From assembly GCA_942493055.1 (NCBI GenBank), contig OW818680.1, positions 682,001 to 746,000 on the forward strand: a DNA stretch of 64,000 nt, read 5' to 3'. The position numbers and the translations under genes were made by a program. Within the stretch, counting starts at the first letter, position 1, and each line of letters begins with the position of its first letter. This DNA comes from CAIZQW01 sp942493055 (GTDB lineage Bacteria; Verrucomicrobiota; Kiritimatiellia; RFP12; UBA1067). This document shows positions 34,958 through 44,291 of the stretch, piece after piece. Below the pieces are notes generated by a model. The model made no database searches, had not been told where the DNA came from, and saw only the letters and a program-made list of their open reading frames with translations.

Positions 34958-37687
34958 CTACTTAACCGCGCCCGTAGCTGCCCATTCGGTGCCGCGCAGG
35001 ATCAGTGCTGTGCATCCTGGGTTTTCAATCGACTTGCCGCTGTGACCGAGCACCAGATTGAAGCAGCGTCCCTTTTCAAGTTCCGTTGTCATGGCCATGA
35101 CTTCCGGTTCGCCTGTGCCGCCGCCGATCTTGCCGGTCTTCTCTTTGGGGATGGTTGTTGTTGCCAGCACCTTGCGATCAGGATTGCGATTCGAGAGTTT
35201 CTGCCAGGGTTCGTCAAAGGTCACAAAGTCCTTCAGTCCCTTGGTGATCGGATGATCCGGGTTGCCAATCTTCACGGTGTATTCCTGCTGGGCAGGATGG
35301 AAGGTGCCCTTCTCCCAGGTGCCACCAATGAGGCTCATGAACTCCGGCCAGTTATAGAAGATACTTCCACCTGCATGGAAGATTACCACGTTGCCGCCCT
35401 TCTTGACCCACGGAATGAAGGCATCTTTCATGGCCTGGCTCCATTCACGCTTGTCCTTGCCAAAGGTGTTCCAGTTAAAAAAGATCACATCACAGGAGGT
35501 CAAGCTGTCAGGCGTCATATCCCAGGGCGCTTCATTAATTGTCACAAAGAACTTCGGGTTCATGGCATACACTTTTTTGAGGCTGGCTGTGGTCTCCTGC
35601 CAGTTGTGATTGTTCGCGCCGGCCAACAAGAGCACACGGATCTGTCCTGGCGCGGCCTGTGCAACCGGGGCAGCAGGAGCGGGGCTCACGGACGCAACAG
35701 CCTTTGCGGCTGCGCCAACCGCAAGGATTTCAAGTCCATTCACCTTCACGTGGTCGCGCGTGGTCTTAAATTCAACAACAACCTTCCCCTCTGCAGTTGC
35801 AGTAATGTCCTTCGTCACAGTAAAGGCTTTGCAATGATCGCCGGACGGAAGATTGTCCACGATCTTGACGCCGTTCACAATCACATCCCCTGCCCGGCCG
35901 CCAGGCGCCTTGTGAAAGAGTTCCGCATAGTGCAGTCGGATCTTGTAGGCGCCATTCGGTGTCAATCCGGACAAGCGATAGGAGCAATCCCCAAAGCGAC
36001 TCGTCTGATAAACCTCTTCAGGTGCCGCATCCTGGGCTTCAGACATGTCAATGGCAGCTTGGGCCTTGTAAGGTTTACCGCCATCAAAATCTGCATCCGC
36101 CTTAAAGTGTCCAACCGCAGGCCCGCCCATATTGATCGCGAGGACAACAGGACCGCCTTCTTGAACACTCAAGGGAGAGGATACCTTCTTTTTGAGTGCT
36201 TGCCCCCCGTTTCCTCCTTTGATCGCCGCATCGATAAGCTGTTTCTCTTCCTCCCGTTCAGCGCTTGAGGCCAATGCATGAAGTGCTGACGCTCTTCGCT
36301 CCGCAGGCACAAGGCCCTTCTTCTCCAAGAGAGTTAGCGCGCCACGTGTCGCAAGAATTTTGACAGAGCGATCTGCATCATCCTTTGCCAGTTCCACCAA
36401 CGCATCGAGTGCCACGGGTTGACTCCACTTTGTAAGTGCACGCACAATAGCTTTGCGGTATTCAACATCACCGGACTTCGCCTGCTCCACCAGGAGCTTA
36501 CAAATTTCAGGAGTCTGTAAAGCCGCCAGCACATCCAAGGCATCAGCGCGGGCCTCGGGTCTCATCGTGGCAAATTGAGTGCTGATTTCCTGCGCAACTT
36601 TCTCTGTGCCTGGCAACTGCTGCACGACCGATGAGAGCGCGGAGACCAGCGGAGCACGTTGATCCGCAGGCAGGACACTGAAGACAAAGGTGATCGCCTT
36701 CGCGAGATCCGGGGCTTGCAGGCAGACCCGGAACGCCCCTGCCGCTGCCTGATTGACACCCTTCTCTGCATAGAGCGTAGCGTCACAAAGCTTTCCGATC
36801 AGCTCCTTCTGGTGACGCGACGCCAGTATCTCAATAGCCTTGCTGCGTGAAGCAGCTTGCTTCATCTGCTCATACAAGAAGGCATCCACCTCTTTTGACG
36901 AGCTTGACGCAAACATCAGCATCGCAACGCGTCCTTCTTCTCCAGCCTTTAAACTGGAGGCGAACATCGGAGCAAATGTTTCCGGATTATTGCAAACAAC
37001 GGCGGCATGCAAGCCTGCAATGCGCACAGCCTCTGATTCATCTGAGAGCGCCGCGACCAAAAGCGGCTTGACCTGCGCCTGTGCGGCGTGAGACGCCAAT
37101 GCGCCAATGATGCGCGCCTTGGCTTCTGCTTGCGTAGCGGCCAGAGCCTTCACCGCAACAGGGATGAGGGCTTTAGAGGCCATGACCGCGTTGACGGCGG
37201 CTATACTCTGCTGCAAATCACCTGATGTCAAGGCCGCCTCAATAGCGGATGCATATTTCACAGGTTGAAGGGCTGCGAGAATAGTTAGCGCGGTATATTT
37301 CACGGGCTGATTCTTTGAAGCATAGCAGGCATCCAGTAGCGCTTCGCTTTGTTTTATATCGTTTGCACCACAGCGCGCGCCCGCACAGGCAAGAGCCGCA
37401 TCGCCTGCAACAGCGTCTTTGCCAGCCTTCAACGCCGCCAGCAACGCCTCTGCCGCTTTATCATTTCCGATCTCCGCGAGCGCCTGTGCTGCAGCGTATG
37501 CAACATTGGCTTCCGAGTCATTGAGCATCTTCGCCAACGCGTCAACGCCTGATGCGTCCTTCTCACGGCCCAGGGCCTGCGCAGCATGCGCACGCTCCAC
37601 GGGGTTCGCAGAGGAGAGGGCCGCTTGATCTGCGGCATAAAGGGCGGTTGAGAGAGCCAGCGACAGTGCAATAATCAATTTTTTCAT
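34958..37687 (-). CDS. Secreted HEAT, malectin-like and ThuA domain protein
   Basis: A 909-residue exported protein with a signal peptide (1-18). Residues 22-500 are HEAT repeats (NPVERAHAAQALGREKD and similar). Residues 535-690 resemble a malectin-type carbohydrate-binding domain (GDCSYRLSGLTPNGAYKIRL, KVNGLEILAVG). Residues 700-909 are a ThuA-like domain (RVLLLAGANNHNW, VIFHAGG, FNLVLGHSGKS). ThuA is associated with the 3-keto-disaccharide pathway of trehalose use. It is the last gene of the second sugar locus and ends a probable three-gene operon. Confidence 0.87.
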   Translation of the reverse strand: MKKLIIALSLALSTALYAADQAALSSANPVERAHAAQALGREKDASGVDALAKMLNDSEANVAYAAAQALAEIGNDKAAEALLAALKAGKDAVAGDAALACAGARCGANDIKQSEALLDACYASKNQPVKYTALTILAALQPVKYASAIEAALTSGDLQQSIAAVNAVMASKALIPVAVKALAATQAEAKARIIGALASHAAQAQVKPLLVAALSDESEAVRIAGLHAAVVCNNPETFAPMFASSLKAGEEGRVAMLMFASSSSKEVDAFLYEQMKQAASRSKAIEILASRHQKELIGKLCDATLYAEKGVNQAAAGAFRVCLQAPDLAKAITFVFSVLPADQRAPLVSALSSVVQQLPGTEKVAQEISTQFATMRPEARADALDVLAALQTPEICKLLVEQAKSGDVEYRKAIVRALTKWSQPVALDALVELAKDDADRSVKILATRGALTLLEKKGLVPAERRASALHALASSAEREEEKQLIDAAIKGGNGGQALKKKVSSPLSVQEGGPVVLAINMGGPAVGHFKADADFDGGKPYKAQAAIDMSEAQDAAPEEVYQTSRFGDCSYRLSGLTPNGAYKIRLHYAELFHKAPGGRAGDVIVNGVKIVDNLPSGDHCKAFTVTKDITATAEGKVVVEFKTTRDHVKVNGLEILAVGAAAKAVASVSPAPAAPVAQAAPGQIRVLLLAGANNHNWQETTASLKKVYAMNPKFFVTINEAPWDMTPDSLTSCDVIFFNWNTFGKDKREWSQAMKDAFIPWVKKGGNVVIFHAGGSIFYNWPEFMSLIGGTWEKGTFHPAQQEYTVKIGNPDHPITKGLKDFVTFDEPWQKLSNRNPDRKVLATTTIPKEKTGKIGGGTGEPEVMAMTTELEKGRCFNLVLGHSGKSIENPGCTALILRGTEWAATGAVK

Positions 37688-37739
37688 GTATAGAATTCCT
37701 TTTGTACGGGCGACCTATAGGTAGCCCCTCCGGTCGCCC

Positions 37740-39017
37740 CTATGCAATATAAGGTTGGCGTTGGACTTTACGGCGCATCATCTTCTGCGCCTCTTCGTCA
37801 CCGATAATGGTCTGGTTGGCGATATCCCACTTGATCTTGCGGCCTGTGAGGCAGGCGATGTTGGTGAGATGGCTGATGTTATCCGAATGATAGGCGCCTT
37901 CAATATTGCTGCACGGCATTTCGCGCGTCTTGATGCACTGCGCAAAGTCCGCGGTATGATGGAAGCCCGTTGTATTCGCACGGCAGGGCTTTGTGGACTG
38001 CGGGATCGGCGAGCGGAGCAGGTTGATCGGATCTGCCTTGAGCGCGCCGCGCGAAATGCTGATGCTGCCATTTTCGCCGACAAAGGTCGTGCAGTCTGAC
38101 CCTGATTTAAAGGTGAACTCCACGCCGTTCGCAAAACGGCCTTTTGCATCCCACTTGCCTACCGTATCAAATAGGCAGTCTGTCTTGCGTTCTCCTGTGG
38201 CTTCAATTTCTATTGGAACACTCTCGGGCAAATCATAGAGAGCCCAGCACATCACATCCAGCGGATGTGCGCCCCAGCCCCCCAGGAAGCCGATGGCGCA
38301 CTCCGAGGAGAACCAGCCGCCCTGATTAGTGCAGCGGTCCTTTGTATAGGGGCGATTGCGTGTCGGCCCCACCCACATGTCGTAATCCAGCCCCTCCGGC
38401 ACAGGAAGCGGCTCAAGGCTGCCCCCACCCACCACGCCCGCCGGCGCGACAACATCCACACGGCTGATCTTGCCCAGGATGCCAGAGCGCACCAGTTCGC
38501 ACCCGATACGGATATGCGAGGATGAGCGCTGCTGCGTCCCGTATTGGAAGACACGTCCATACCGGTAAACCGTATCGCGCACATGCTTGTTGTCGTCAAT
38601 CGAGAGGGTCAGCGGTTTTTCAATATAGACATCCTTGCCCGCCTGCATCGACAAGACAGCCACGCCGTGATGCCAATGGTCATGCGTTGCGCAGACCACG
38701 CCATCAATATCCGGACGGGTGATCATCTCACGGAAGTCCTGATAGGCTGTACAGACATTGGCGCCATATTTTTGATTCACCTGCGCTGCCTTATCGTCGC
38801 GGCGCTTCTTAAAGCAGTCTGCCACGCCTACGATCCGAACCCAATCCGGCTGCATCAGGGTGTTAAACAATCCAGTGCCTTGTCCGCCAACGCCCACGCT
38901 GGCCAGATTGACCCGATTCGACGGCGCAGTCGCGCCATACAGAATATTTGACGGCACCACCATGGGTGCTGCGCCGGCTGCCAGCACAGCTTTCAAAAAA
39001 CCTCTGCGTGTATTCAT
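37740..39017 (-). CDS. Gfo/Idh/MocA oxidoreductase with Tat signal
   Basis: A 425-residue exported oxidoreductase. The N-terminus is Tat-like (NTRRGFLKAVLAAGAAPM). The Rossmann fold follows (NLASVGVGGQGTGLFN), then CATHDHWH and EKPLTLS, and the catalytic-domain segment FLGGWGAHPLDVMCWAL. It probably oxidises a glycoside in the periplasm. It lies 52 bp upstream of the HEAT/ThuA gene and 45 bp downstream of the isomerase gene. Confidence 0.9.
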   Translation of the reverse strand: MNTRRGFLKAVLAAGAAPMVVPSNILYGATAPSNRVNLASVGVGGQGTGLFNTLMQPDWVRIVGVADCFKKRRDDKAAQVNQKYGANVCTAYQDFREMITRPDIDGVVCATHDHWHHGVAVLSMQAGKDVYIEKPLTLSIDDNKHVRDTVYRYGRVFQYGTQQRSSSHIRIGCELVRSGILGKISRVDVVAPAGVVGGGSLEPLPVPEGLDYDMWVGPTRNRPYTKDRCTNQGGWFSSECAIGFLGGWGAHPLDVMCWALYDLPESVPIEIEATGERKTDCLFDTVGKWDAKGRFANGVEFTFKSGSDCTTFVGENGSISISRGALKADPINLLRSPIPQSTKPCRANTTGFHHTADFAQCIKTREMPCSNIEGAYHSDNISHLTNIACLTGRKIKWDIANQTIIGDEEAQKMMRRKVQRQPYIA

Positions 39018-39062
39018 ATTTTATGTTCTCCCCCTGCCCGACGGGCGACCAATTGGTCGCCC

Positions 39063-39899
39063 CTACCATTCCCTCAAACGTTGCGCTGAAATACGCACGG
39101 CATCCGGACCTGCGATTTCGAGTGTTGTCGCAACATCAATGCCCGAGTTGCGGAGTTCTTTAACAACCTCTTCGATCCCGACAAGCCCCTCTCCGACTGC
39201 TATGAGCGACATGCCGCAACCGAAAATGGTTCCGCGCTTCGCCTCCAAACCATCAGGGATATCCTTCCAATGCACATGGCCAATACGGGTTCCGAAGGCC
39301 TTCACATACGCCAGCGGATCGCCGCCGCCCAACCAACAGTTGCCTGTGTCCAGACAGACACCCACGGTTTTTTCATGCCCGATGGCACTTAGCAAGTCAC
39401 CCATCAGCGTGATATTGTCTGTGACAGGTCCGTGCGTTTCAAGCAGCAGCCGGATGCCGAGTTCCTCCGCCCATTCAATGGGCACCTGAAGTTTTTCGCG
39501 TATCAATAAGAGTTGCCCTGCTGGCGTCAGCGACTTGCCAAAGGCGGTATGCGGTTCGCCATCGCAGGTGATGACCTCCTTGATCCCCAAATCATGGGCC
39601 AGACGAATGGCCTTGATGATTTGTGCTGTGCCATACGTGGCGGGCGATGTAGGGTCGAGCAGATTCGCGTGGCAGCAGAAGGCGCTTAGCGCGATATCTG
39701 CATCCCTTGCCATTTCACGAATCGACCCTGGATGCGCATCCAAGCTGATCGTCGGGGCAAAGCCAAACTCCTCGCCGAGCGAGGCACCATCATGATTATC
39801 CGTCACATCCGCGAAATCAAATCCCATCTCTTTGATGGCCTTCAACTGATGCGCCATGGGCGCAAATGGTTCGACACATGCAAAACATCCAATTTTCAT
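39063..39899 (-). CDS. Sugar phosphate isomerase/epimerase (xylose isomerase-like)
   Basis: A 278-residue TIM-barrel protein without signal peptide. It has LLETHGPVTDN, GVCLDTGNCWLGGGD and GHVHWKDIPDG, containing the usual Glu, Asp and His metal ligands. It probably epimerises or isomerises a keto sugar. AAGGAGG precedes the ATG. It is first in the second sugar operon and divergent from the AraC regulator gene, with 84 bp between the two starts. Confidence 0.88.
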   Translation of the reverse strand: MKIGCFACVEPFAPMAHQLKAIKEMGFDFADVTDNHDGASLGEEFGFAPTISLDAHPGSIREMARDADIALSAFCCHANLLDPTSPATYGTAQIIKAIRLAHDLGIKEVITCDGEPHTAFGKSLTPAGQLLLIREKLQVPIEWAEELGIRLLLETHGPVTDNITLMGDLLSAIGHEKTVGVCLDTGNCWLGGGDPLAYVKAFGTRIGHVHWKDIPDGLEAKRGTIFGCGMSLIAVGEGLVGIEEVVKELRNSGIDVATTLEIAGPDAVRISAQRLREW

Positions 39900-39983
39900 A
39901 AGCGACCTCCTTCTTGTTATATCTATAAATTAGCATAAGTCGCCTGTCTCGACCATATCAACTTTCTTCAGCGAAGAAATTTG

Positions 39984-41024
39984 ATGTTTTATATCGTTTC
40001 GGAAAATGGCACAATGATGAATATGAAAACGTTGAGTGCTGCTAATCAAAGAGATCCGCATCCTGATTCGTGCGAGCCTGTGAAGCTCGCGGTCGAGGCA
40101 GGGGAGATGGAGCTTTTCGGAATTGCACGCAACAATTATCCAGGCGCGCCTTTCAAGTCCGATGAAGTGCCAGGGGTCAGCAGCTTTGGGTATTGGAAGA
40201 CCACGGGCAAGCAGACGTACGGACTTCCGGTCCACCAGAACGAGGGCATTGAACTCACCCTCTCCCTCCAGGGCGCATCGCCGGTCACTGTCGACGGCGT
40301 CAAGCATACGCTCGGCCCGGGTCAAATCATGATTACGCGTCCCTGGCAGAAACACTCGATCGGAAACCCCTGCTTCCCACAAGGCCGCATCGGCTGGCTG
40401 ATCCTCGATGTCGGCGTACGCCATCCGCACCAGGAGTGGACCTGGCCGGACTGGATACTCCTGAGCAGGCCCGAGTTGCAAAGTCTGACACGCGCCCTGC
40501 GGCAAAATGAAGATGCGATACGCCCGGTCTCGCCGGCGTATGTCGAAACCTTTAACCGCCTGCTGCTGATTGCCAAGGCACCTGAACAGCCCCACCGCAC
40601 GTCACGCATCGCGATCCTGGTGAACCATCTCTTGCTGGAACTCTTTGCGACCTTTGAATCCACCCCTGTCACCTATCAGGAATCGCTGACCGATTCCATG
40701 CGCACCATCCGTCTCTTCCTGGAACAGCTGCCCAAACGGCTGCATGAGCCCTGGACCCTCCACACCATGGCTGAGGCCTGCGGCATCGGGCTGACCCGCT
40801 TTGCCACACAGTTCAGCACACTGACAGGCGAAACCCCCGCAAAGTACCTGATGCGCCTGCGCATGGAGGTTGCCGGAGAACGCATCCGAAACCTCGACCT
40901 CTCGCTCCAGGACGTTGCAACACAGACCGGCTTTGCTTCGACCAACTATTTCATTCAAGTCTTCTCCCGCTATTATCGGCAGACACCTGCCCAGTACAGG
41001 AAAAGGAGCGGAAGAAAGGAATAA
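39984..41024 (+). CDS. AraC family transcription regulator with cupin N-domain
   Basis: About 346 residues. The N-terminal half has the beta-rich, cupin-like sensor segment HQNEGIELTLSLQG and PGQIMITRPWQKHSIG, which usually binds the sugar inducer. The C-terminal part is the double helix-turn-helix: TMAEACGIGLTRFATQFS and LQDVATQTGFASTNYFIQVFSRY, ending TPAQYRKR. It should control the divergent isomerase-Gfo/Idh-ThuA operon. The start is uncertain: 39984 is used, but ATGs at 40014, 40017 and 40023 are possible. Confidence 0.88.
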   Translation: MFYIVSENGTMMNMKTLSAANQRDPHPDSCEPVKLAVEAGEMELFGIARNNYPGAPFKSDEVPGVSSFGYWKTTGKQTYGLPVHQNEGIELTLSLQGASPVTVDGVKHTLGPGQIMITRPWQKHSIGNPCFPQGRIGWLILDVGVRHPHQEWTWPDWILLSRPELQSLTRALRQNEDAIRPVSPAYVETFNRLLLIAKAPEQPHRTSRIAILVNHLLLELFATFESTPVTYQESLTDSMRTIRLFLEQLPKRLHEPWTLHTMAEACGIGLTRFATQFSTLTGETPAKYLMRLRMEVAGERIRNLDLSLQDVATQTGFASTNYFIQVFSRYYRQTPAQYRKRSGRKE

Positions 41025-41297
41025 TGAAATGCTGGAATATTGGAATATTGAAACTGGATCCTCCTTCGCGAATACGCCTCCGGCGGACAAGAACTGGAAA
41101 CTTGGCTATTTCAAATAATTATCAACTGATTATCACTTTTAAGTTATTAACAGGTTATAGCAAACTGTGAATAAGATATAACTCGTTTATTGATAACTTT
41201 ATACATTGTTGATATTTTGTTGATATCCTCTCCTTGTGAATAGAAACCAAATCAGGCATACTACTCTTCATTCACATGTTATGAACAGCCTGATATT
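41025..41297. other. Repeat and AT-rich intergenic region
   Basis: The first 90 bases carry GGAATATTGGAATATTG and a GC-rich stretch; from 41115 the DNA is very AT-rich. It holds many TTATCAA/TTGATAA-like words, including TTATTAACA and TGTGAATAA (one mismatch from the DnaA box in reverse). No gene is seen. It probably contains the promoter of the XRE gene; see findings for the origin-like reading. Confidence 0.45.
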
Positions 41298-41837
41298 ATG
41301 ACAACACTATCCCTAGAGATTTGTAAGCAGATTGCGCAAGCCCGTCGCGGAAGAGGGCTGACCCAGACCGCCCTTGCTGCGGACGTCGGATGCAAGCAAT
41401 CGGCCATCAGCATGCTGGAGGCCGGACAGGTCTCCAAGCTCTCCAAAGAGAATATCGAGAAGATTGCAAGCGTGCTGGGGCTCACCCTTCACACGTCCGA
41501 GACCCAGGTGGTGCCCTCCACTGGGGCCCAACAGGGATATTGCCCGAACGCACGCTGCCCGACGAATACGCCCTACGTGGTTCAAGAGCAGCTCATCTTT
41601 CAGCCGCGGCTGCAGAGGGATAGGCATTGCGCCTGCTGCGGGGAGTTGCTGGAGACGCGCTGTCCCAATTGTGCATCACCCATTCATTCGGAGGGTGCCT
41701 TTTGCTCGCGCTGCGGCGAAGCCCGTGTCACCAACACGCTCCCGCCTGAAATACCGATTGCGGCATGGGTGGCTGAGCGGCGACGCGAACTCATCGAGTT
41801 GCGTCAACTGACAGGCACGTCATACTCGGCTGTGTAG
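41298..41837 (+). CDS. XRE-family regulator with C-terminal zinc ribbons
   Basis: A 179-residue protein. Residues 5-65 are a helix-turn-helix of the XRE/Cro type (RRGRGLTQTALAADVGCKQS, ISMLEAGQ). Residues 75-150 carry several Cys-x2/4-Cys pairs (CPNARC, CACC, CPNC, CSRC) that look like two zinc ribbons. The tail is charged. The target is unknown; upstream AT-rich repeats may be its own operator. Its last 47 bases overlap the end of the convergent radical SAM gene. Confidence 0.82.
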   Translation: MTTLSLEICKQIAQARRGRGLTQTALAADVGCKQSAISMLEAGQVSKLSKENIEKIASVLGLTLHTSETQVVPSTGAQQGYCPNARCPTNTPYVVQEQLIFQPRLQRDRHCACCGELLETRCPNCASPIHSEGAFCSRCGEARVTNTLPPEIPIAAWVAERRRELIELRQLTGTSYSAV

Positions 41838-44274
41838 CATGACGCGGAAGCGTGACCAGCCATTCCCGCAGCGGCAGCTTTGATGAACAGTCCAGCGCGA
41901 CACAGGTGCCTCCCTCAATCGGGGTCAGGGTGCAGGTATAAATCACCTTTTTCTTCAAGGCCGCTGGCGCAGGGTCAAGCCGCCATCCTTCGCCCGCTCT
42001 GCAAAGCGTGTGCGGCAGATGGAGGCTGTTCAGCCACGTGCTGGCGGACTGCGCCACATCACGCGGCAGAAGCGCTGTATGCAAAAGGCATGAGGCTTTT
42101 GAAAAGGCGCCCGGCTGAAATCCGGCGGCGACCTCTCCGCCAATCAAGGGTGCTGCAGCAGCAAGCGTGCGGTGAAGCGCCTGACGATCCCAGGCACGAA
42201 AGGCCATCACAGTCTGTCCGCTTGGAACAGGGAAGCGCTCTTCGTTGTCGCCCGCTGTAAACAAGGCCTCTGTGACAGAGAGCAAATTATCCATTAAATC
42301 CGGATGGTGGCGCAACAGGTGACGCATCAGTTCGGCGTTGACATAAGCGGCCTGATGCCCCGAATAGGCGTCCGGCAGCTTCACCGAGCGATAGAGCGGG
42401 ACAAGCTGACGCTTCGAAGCATCGAGACGCGCCAAGGCTTCAATGTCATCGTCCGATATCTCCTGCACCCGGGGATGGTTGCCCAGCGTGCTCTTCTCTT
42501 CCGGAGTCGAACAGGCCCCGCAGTCAAAGCAGGAGAGGCCGAGGCAGTACCCTTTGTCGCGATTCTCACACGCGTCTTTCCAGCGTTCCTTCAAAAACGG
42601 GGCAGCCACGGTACGCTTCACAAACGGAAAGGGATTTCTCTCCCCCATCGGCAATGCCACCACAGACTGGAGCTTTGCGGCGTCAGAGGGCTGCCAGGGT
42701 CCATGATACGAAAGCCCTTCGCTGGCCAGCTTCACGATCGCGGCAGCATCTTCATGTCCGCAAGCGGCTAGGAGTTGCGTGCCGAGATAATCAGGCCAGT
42801 CAAAGGCAAACCGGAATTCGAGCTTTGCGCGGCGGCAGGCAGCCGAGACGCCGTCCACGCAGAAACGCCACTCCTCCTCCTCCAGCAAGAGCCGGTCATA
42901 CATCAGCGGCGTATTGGGCATGCGCACGAGACGTCCGAAACTGAGCACCACGCGGGTTCCGCACCTTGGCGCCTGAAGCTTTTGGCGCAGACGTGAGCAA
43001 AAGGAAGCGAAGGCGGCGAGGTCCTCTGGCCCTTCATGGCCTGTGAGAATATAGAAGAGTTTGATCTCGCGAACACGCCGCGTCAGCAAGGCCTGCAATG
43101 CGGTATCAATCTCCTCGTCGGTCAATGACTTGCAGAGGAACGCCCGCATGCGCGCGCTGATGCCTTCAATGCCCAGAGTGAAGGACTGCTTGCCGCACGC
43201 GCGCTCCAGGTCGATGATTTCAGGACAGGCCGCCACACCATCCGCGCGCTGACTCTTGAACGACAGATGGTCAAAGAGTTTCGCACACGCCTTCACCAGC
43301 GGGACAAATTCAGAGTACATATTCAGGTTGAACGCATCCAGTTCAACGGTGGTCGCGCCATATTCACGCTTCAAAAAACGGGCGCGCCGGAGTGCATGAT
43401 CCGCAGCAATTTCACGATAGGGCTTACGTTCGTAGCCCTCGAAACAGAAGGAGCAAAACGCCGGGCACCCCCTGCTGACGGTCAGGCGCACCGTGCCCGC
43501 GCTCTCAACATCCAAGAGAAGCGATGCTGCCTTTGCCGGGAAGAAGTCCGTGTGCTCGCTTTTTCTGATATCGCGCGCCAGCGCCTGGCGAACAGGCTGT
43601 GCCGGCAGTGAACCTGTCACCCAAAAGCCATCCAGCCCCTCTGTCGCCCGTAGCAAGCGCGAGCGCTTTACAATAACTTCACTGGAATGGGGGAATGGTG
43701 GAATGATGGAATGATGGGGTGAAGCGAATACCGTTTCTGGGAGGGGCACGCGTCTGCGTGCCTCGGACGAGCAGACGCTCGTCCCTCCCAATGACTGCAA
43801 GTCAGTCTCCGCGTATTCCACAATTCCACTATTCCAACATTCCTCTCCAAACCTCCTCAAAAACAACGGCAGCATCTCTTCGGCTTCCCCAAAAAAAAGT
43901 ACATCCGGGACTGCTCGGCCATCCGGGCAGACAAGCGATTGGGCAGCAAAAGCATTGGAACCGCCGAGCACGATGGGCGGAAAGGATTCAGGTCGTTCAG
44001 AGGCCCACGGAGAAAGGTTGGACGCCGCGAGCAGCCAGGGCAGATTGATGGTCTCCTGCACAAAGGAGTTGGAGGCCAGAATGATGTCGAAGGCGCCCCA
44101 GGGCAACCCGCTCTGGACCCCTACAACAACAGGGGTACGTTTCGACGGAAGAAATGCAAAGTCAATCAACGCATCCGGACAGGCAAGCCGGCTCAGCTCA
44201 GCCAACACATGATGCGTCGATGAAGCCGCCGTATCCCGGCTGTTCGACAAGCGTAAAATCAGCACCTTCATCAT
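41791..44274 (-). CDS. Radical SAM protein with repeat-derived in-frame insert
   Basis: About 827 residues from the ATG at 44274. The N-terminal 190 residues resemble a B12-binding-like domain (DIILASNSFVQETINLPWLL, VLFFGEAEEMLPLFLRRF). The radical SAM core follows with SRGCPAFCSFCFEG (Cx3Cx2C) and VTRL-type strands. Near the C-terminus there is CLGLSCFDCGAC and a region that may match DUF2344-like domains. The target is unknown. About 55 residues, from CWNSGIVEY to IPPFPHSSE, are encoded by a structured intergenic-type repeat (43683-43845) that is in frame. A second start ATG at 44271 is possible. Confidence 0.83.
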   Translation of the reverse strand: MMKVLILRLSNSRDTAASSTHHVLAELSRLACPDALIDFAFLPSKRTPVVVGVQSGLPWGAFDIILASNSFVQETINLPWLLAASNLSPWASERPESFPPIVLGGSNAFAAQSLVCPDGRAVPDVLFFGEAEEMLPLFLRRFGEECWNSGIVEYAETDLQSLGGTSVCSSEARRRVPLPETVFASPHHSIIPPFPHSSEVIVKRSRLLRATEGLDGFWVTGSLPAQPVRQALARDIRKSEHTDFFPAKAASLLLDVESAGTVRLTVSRGCPAFCSFCFEGYERKPYREIAADHALRRARFLKREYGATTVELDAFNLNMYSEFVPLVKACAKLFDHLSFKSQRADGVAACPEIIDLERACGKQSFTLGIEGISARMRAFLCKSLTDEEIDTALQALLTRRVREIKLFYILTGHEGPEDLAAFASFCSRLRQKLQAPRCGTRVVLSFGRLVRMPNTPLMYDRLLLEEEEWRFCVDGVSAACRRAKLEFRFAFDWPDYLGTQLLAACGHEDAAAIVKLASEGLSYHGPWQPSDAAKLQSVVALPMGERNPFPFVKRTVAAPFLKERWKDACENRDKGYCLGLSCFDCGACSTPEEKSTLGNHPRVQEISDDDIEALARLDASKRQLVPLYRSVKLPDAYSGHQAAYVNAELMRHLLRHHPDLMDNLLSVTEALFTAGDNEERFPVPSGQTVMAFRAWDRQALHRTLAAAAPLIGGEVAAGFQPGAFSKASCLLHTALLPRDVAQSASTWLNSLHLPHTLCRAGEGWRLDPAPAALKKKVIYTCTLTPIEGGTCVALDCSSKLPLREWLVTLPRHATQPSMTCLSVDATR
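43683..43845. repeat. Structured repeat inside the radical SAM gene, copy A
   Basis: GGAAT runs flank a three-way-junction palindrome on both sides. The outer stem is GGGAG (43739-43743) with CTCCC (43785-43789). Hairpin 1 is GGCACGC-GTCT-GCGTGCC at 43745-43762; hairpin 2 is GGACGAGC-AGAC-GCTCGTCC at 43765-43784. A second copy with the same hairpin 1 stem lies at 62983-63169, between genes. In copy A the element is translated, in frame, as part of the radical SAM protein. Confidence 0.8.
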
Positions 44275-44291
44275 AGTATTTAAATCGTTTC

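Noticed and set aside
34883..36268. 461-residue plus-strand frame
   Set aside because: It is antisense to the HEAT/malectin/ThuA gene and has no recognisable domain.
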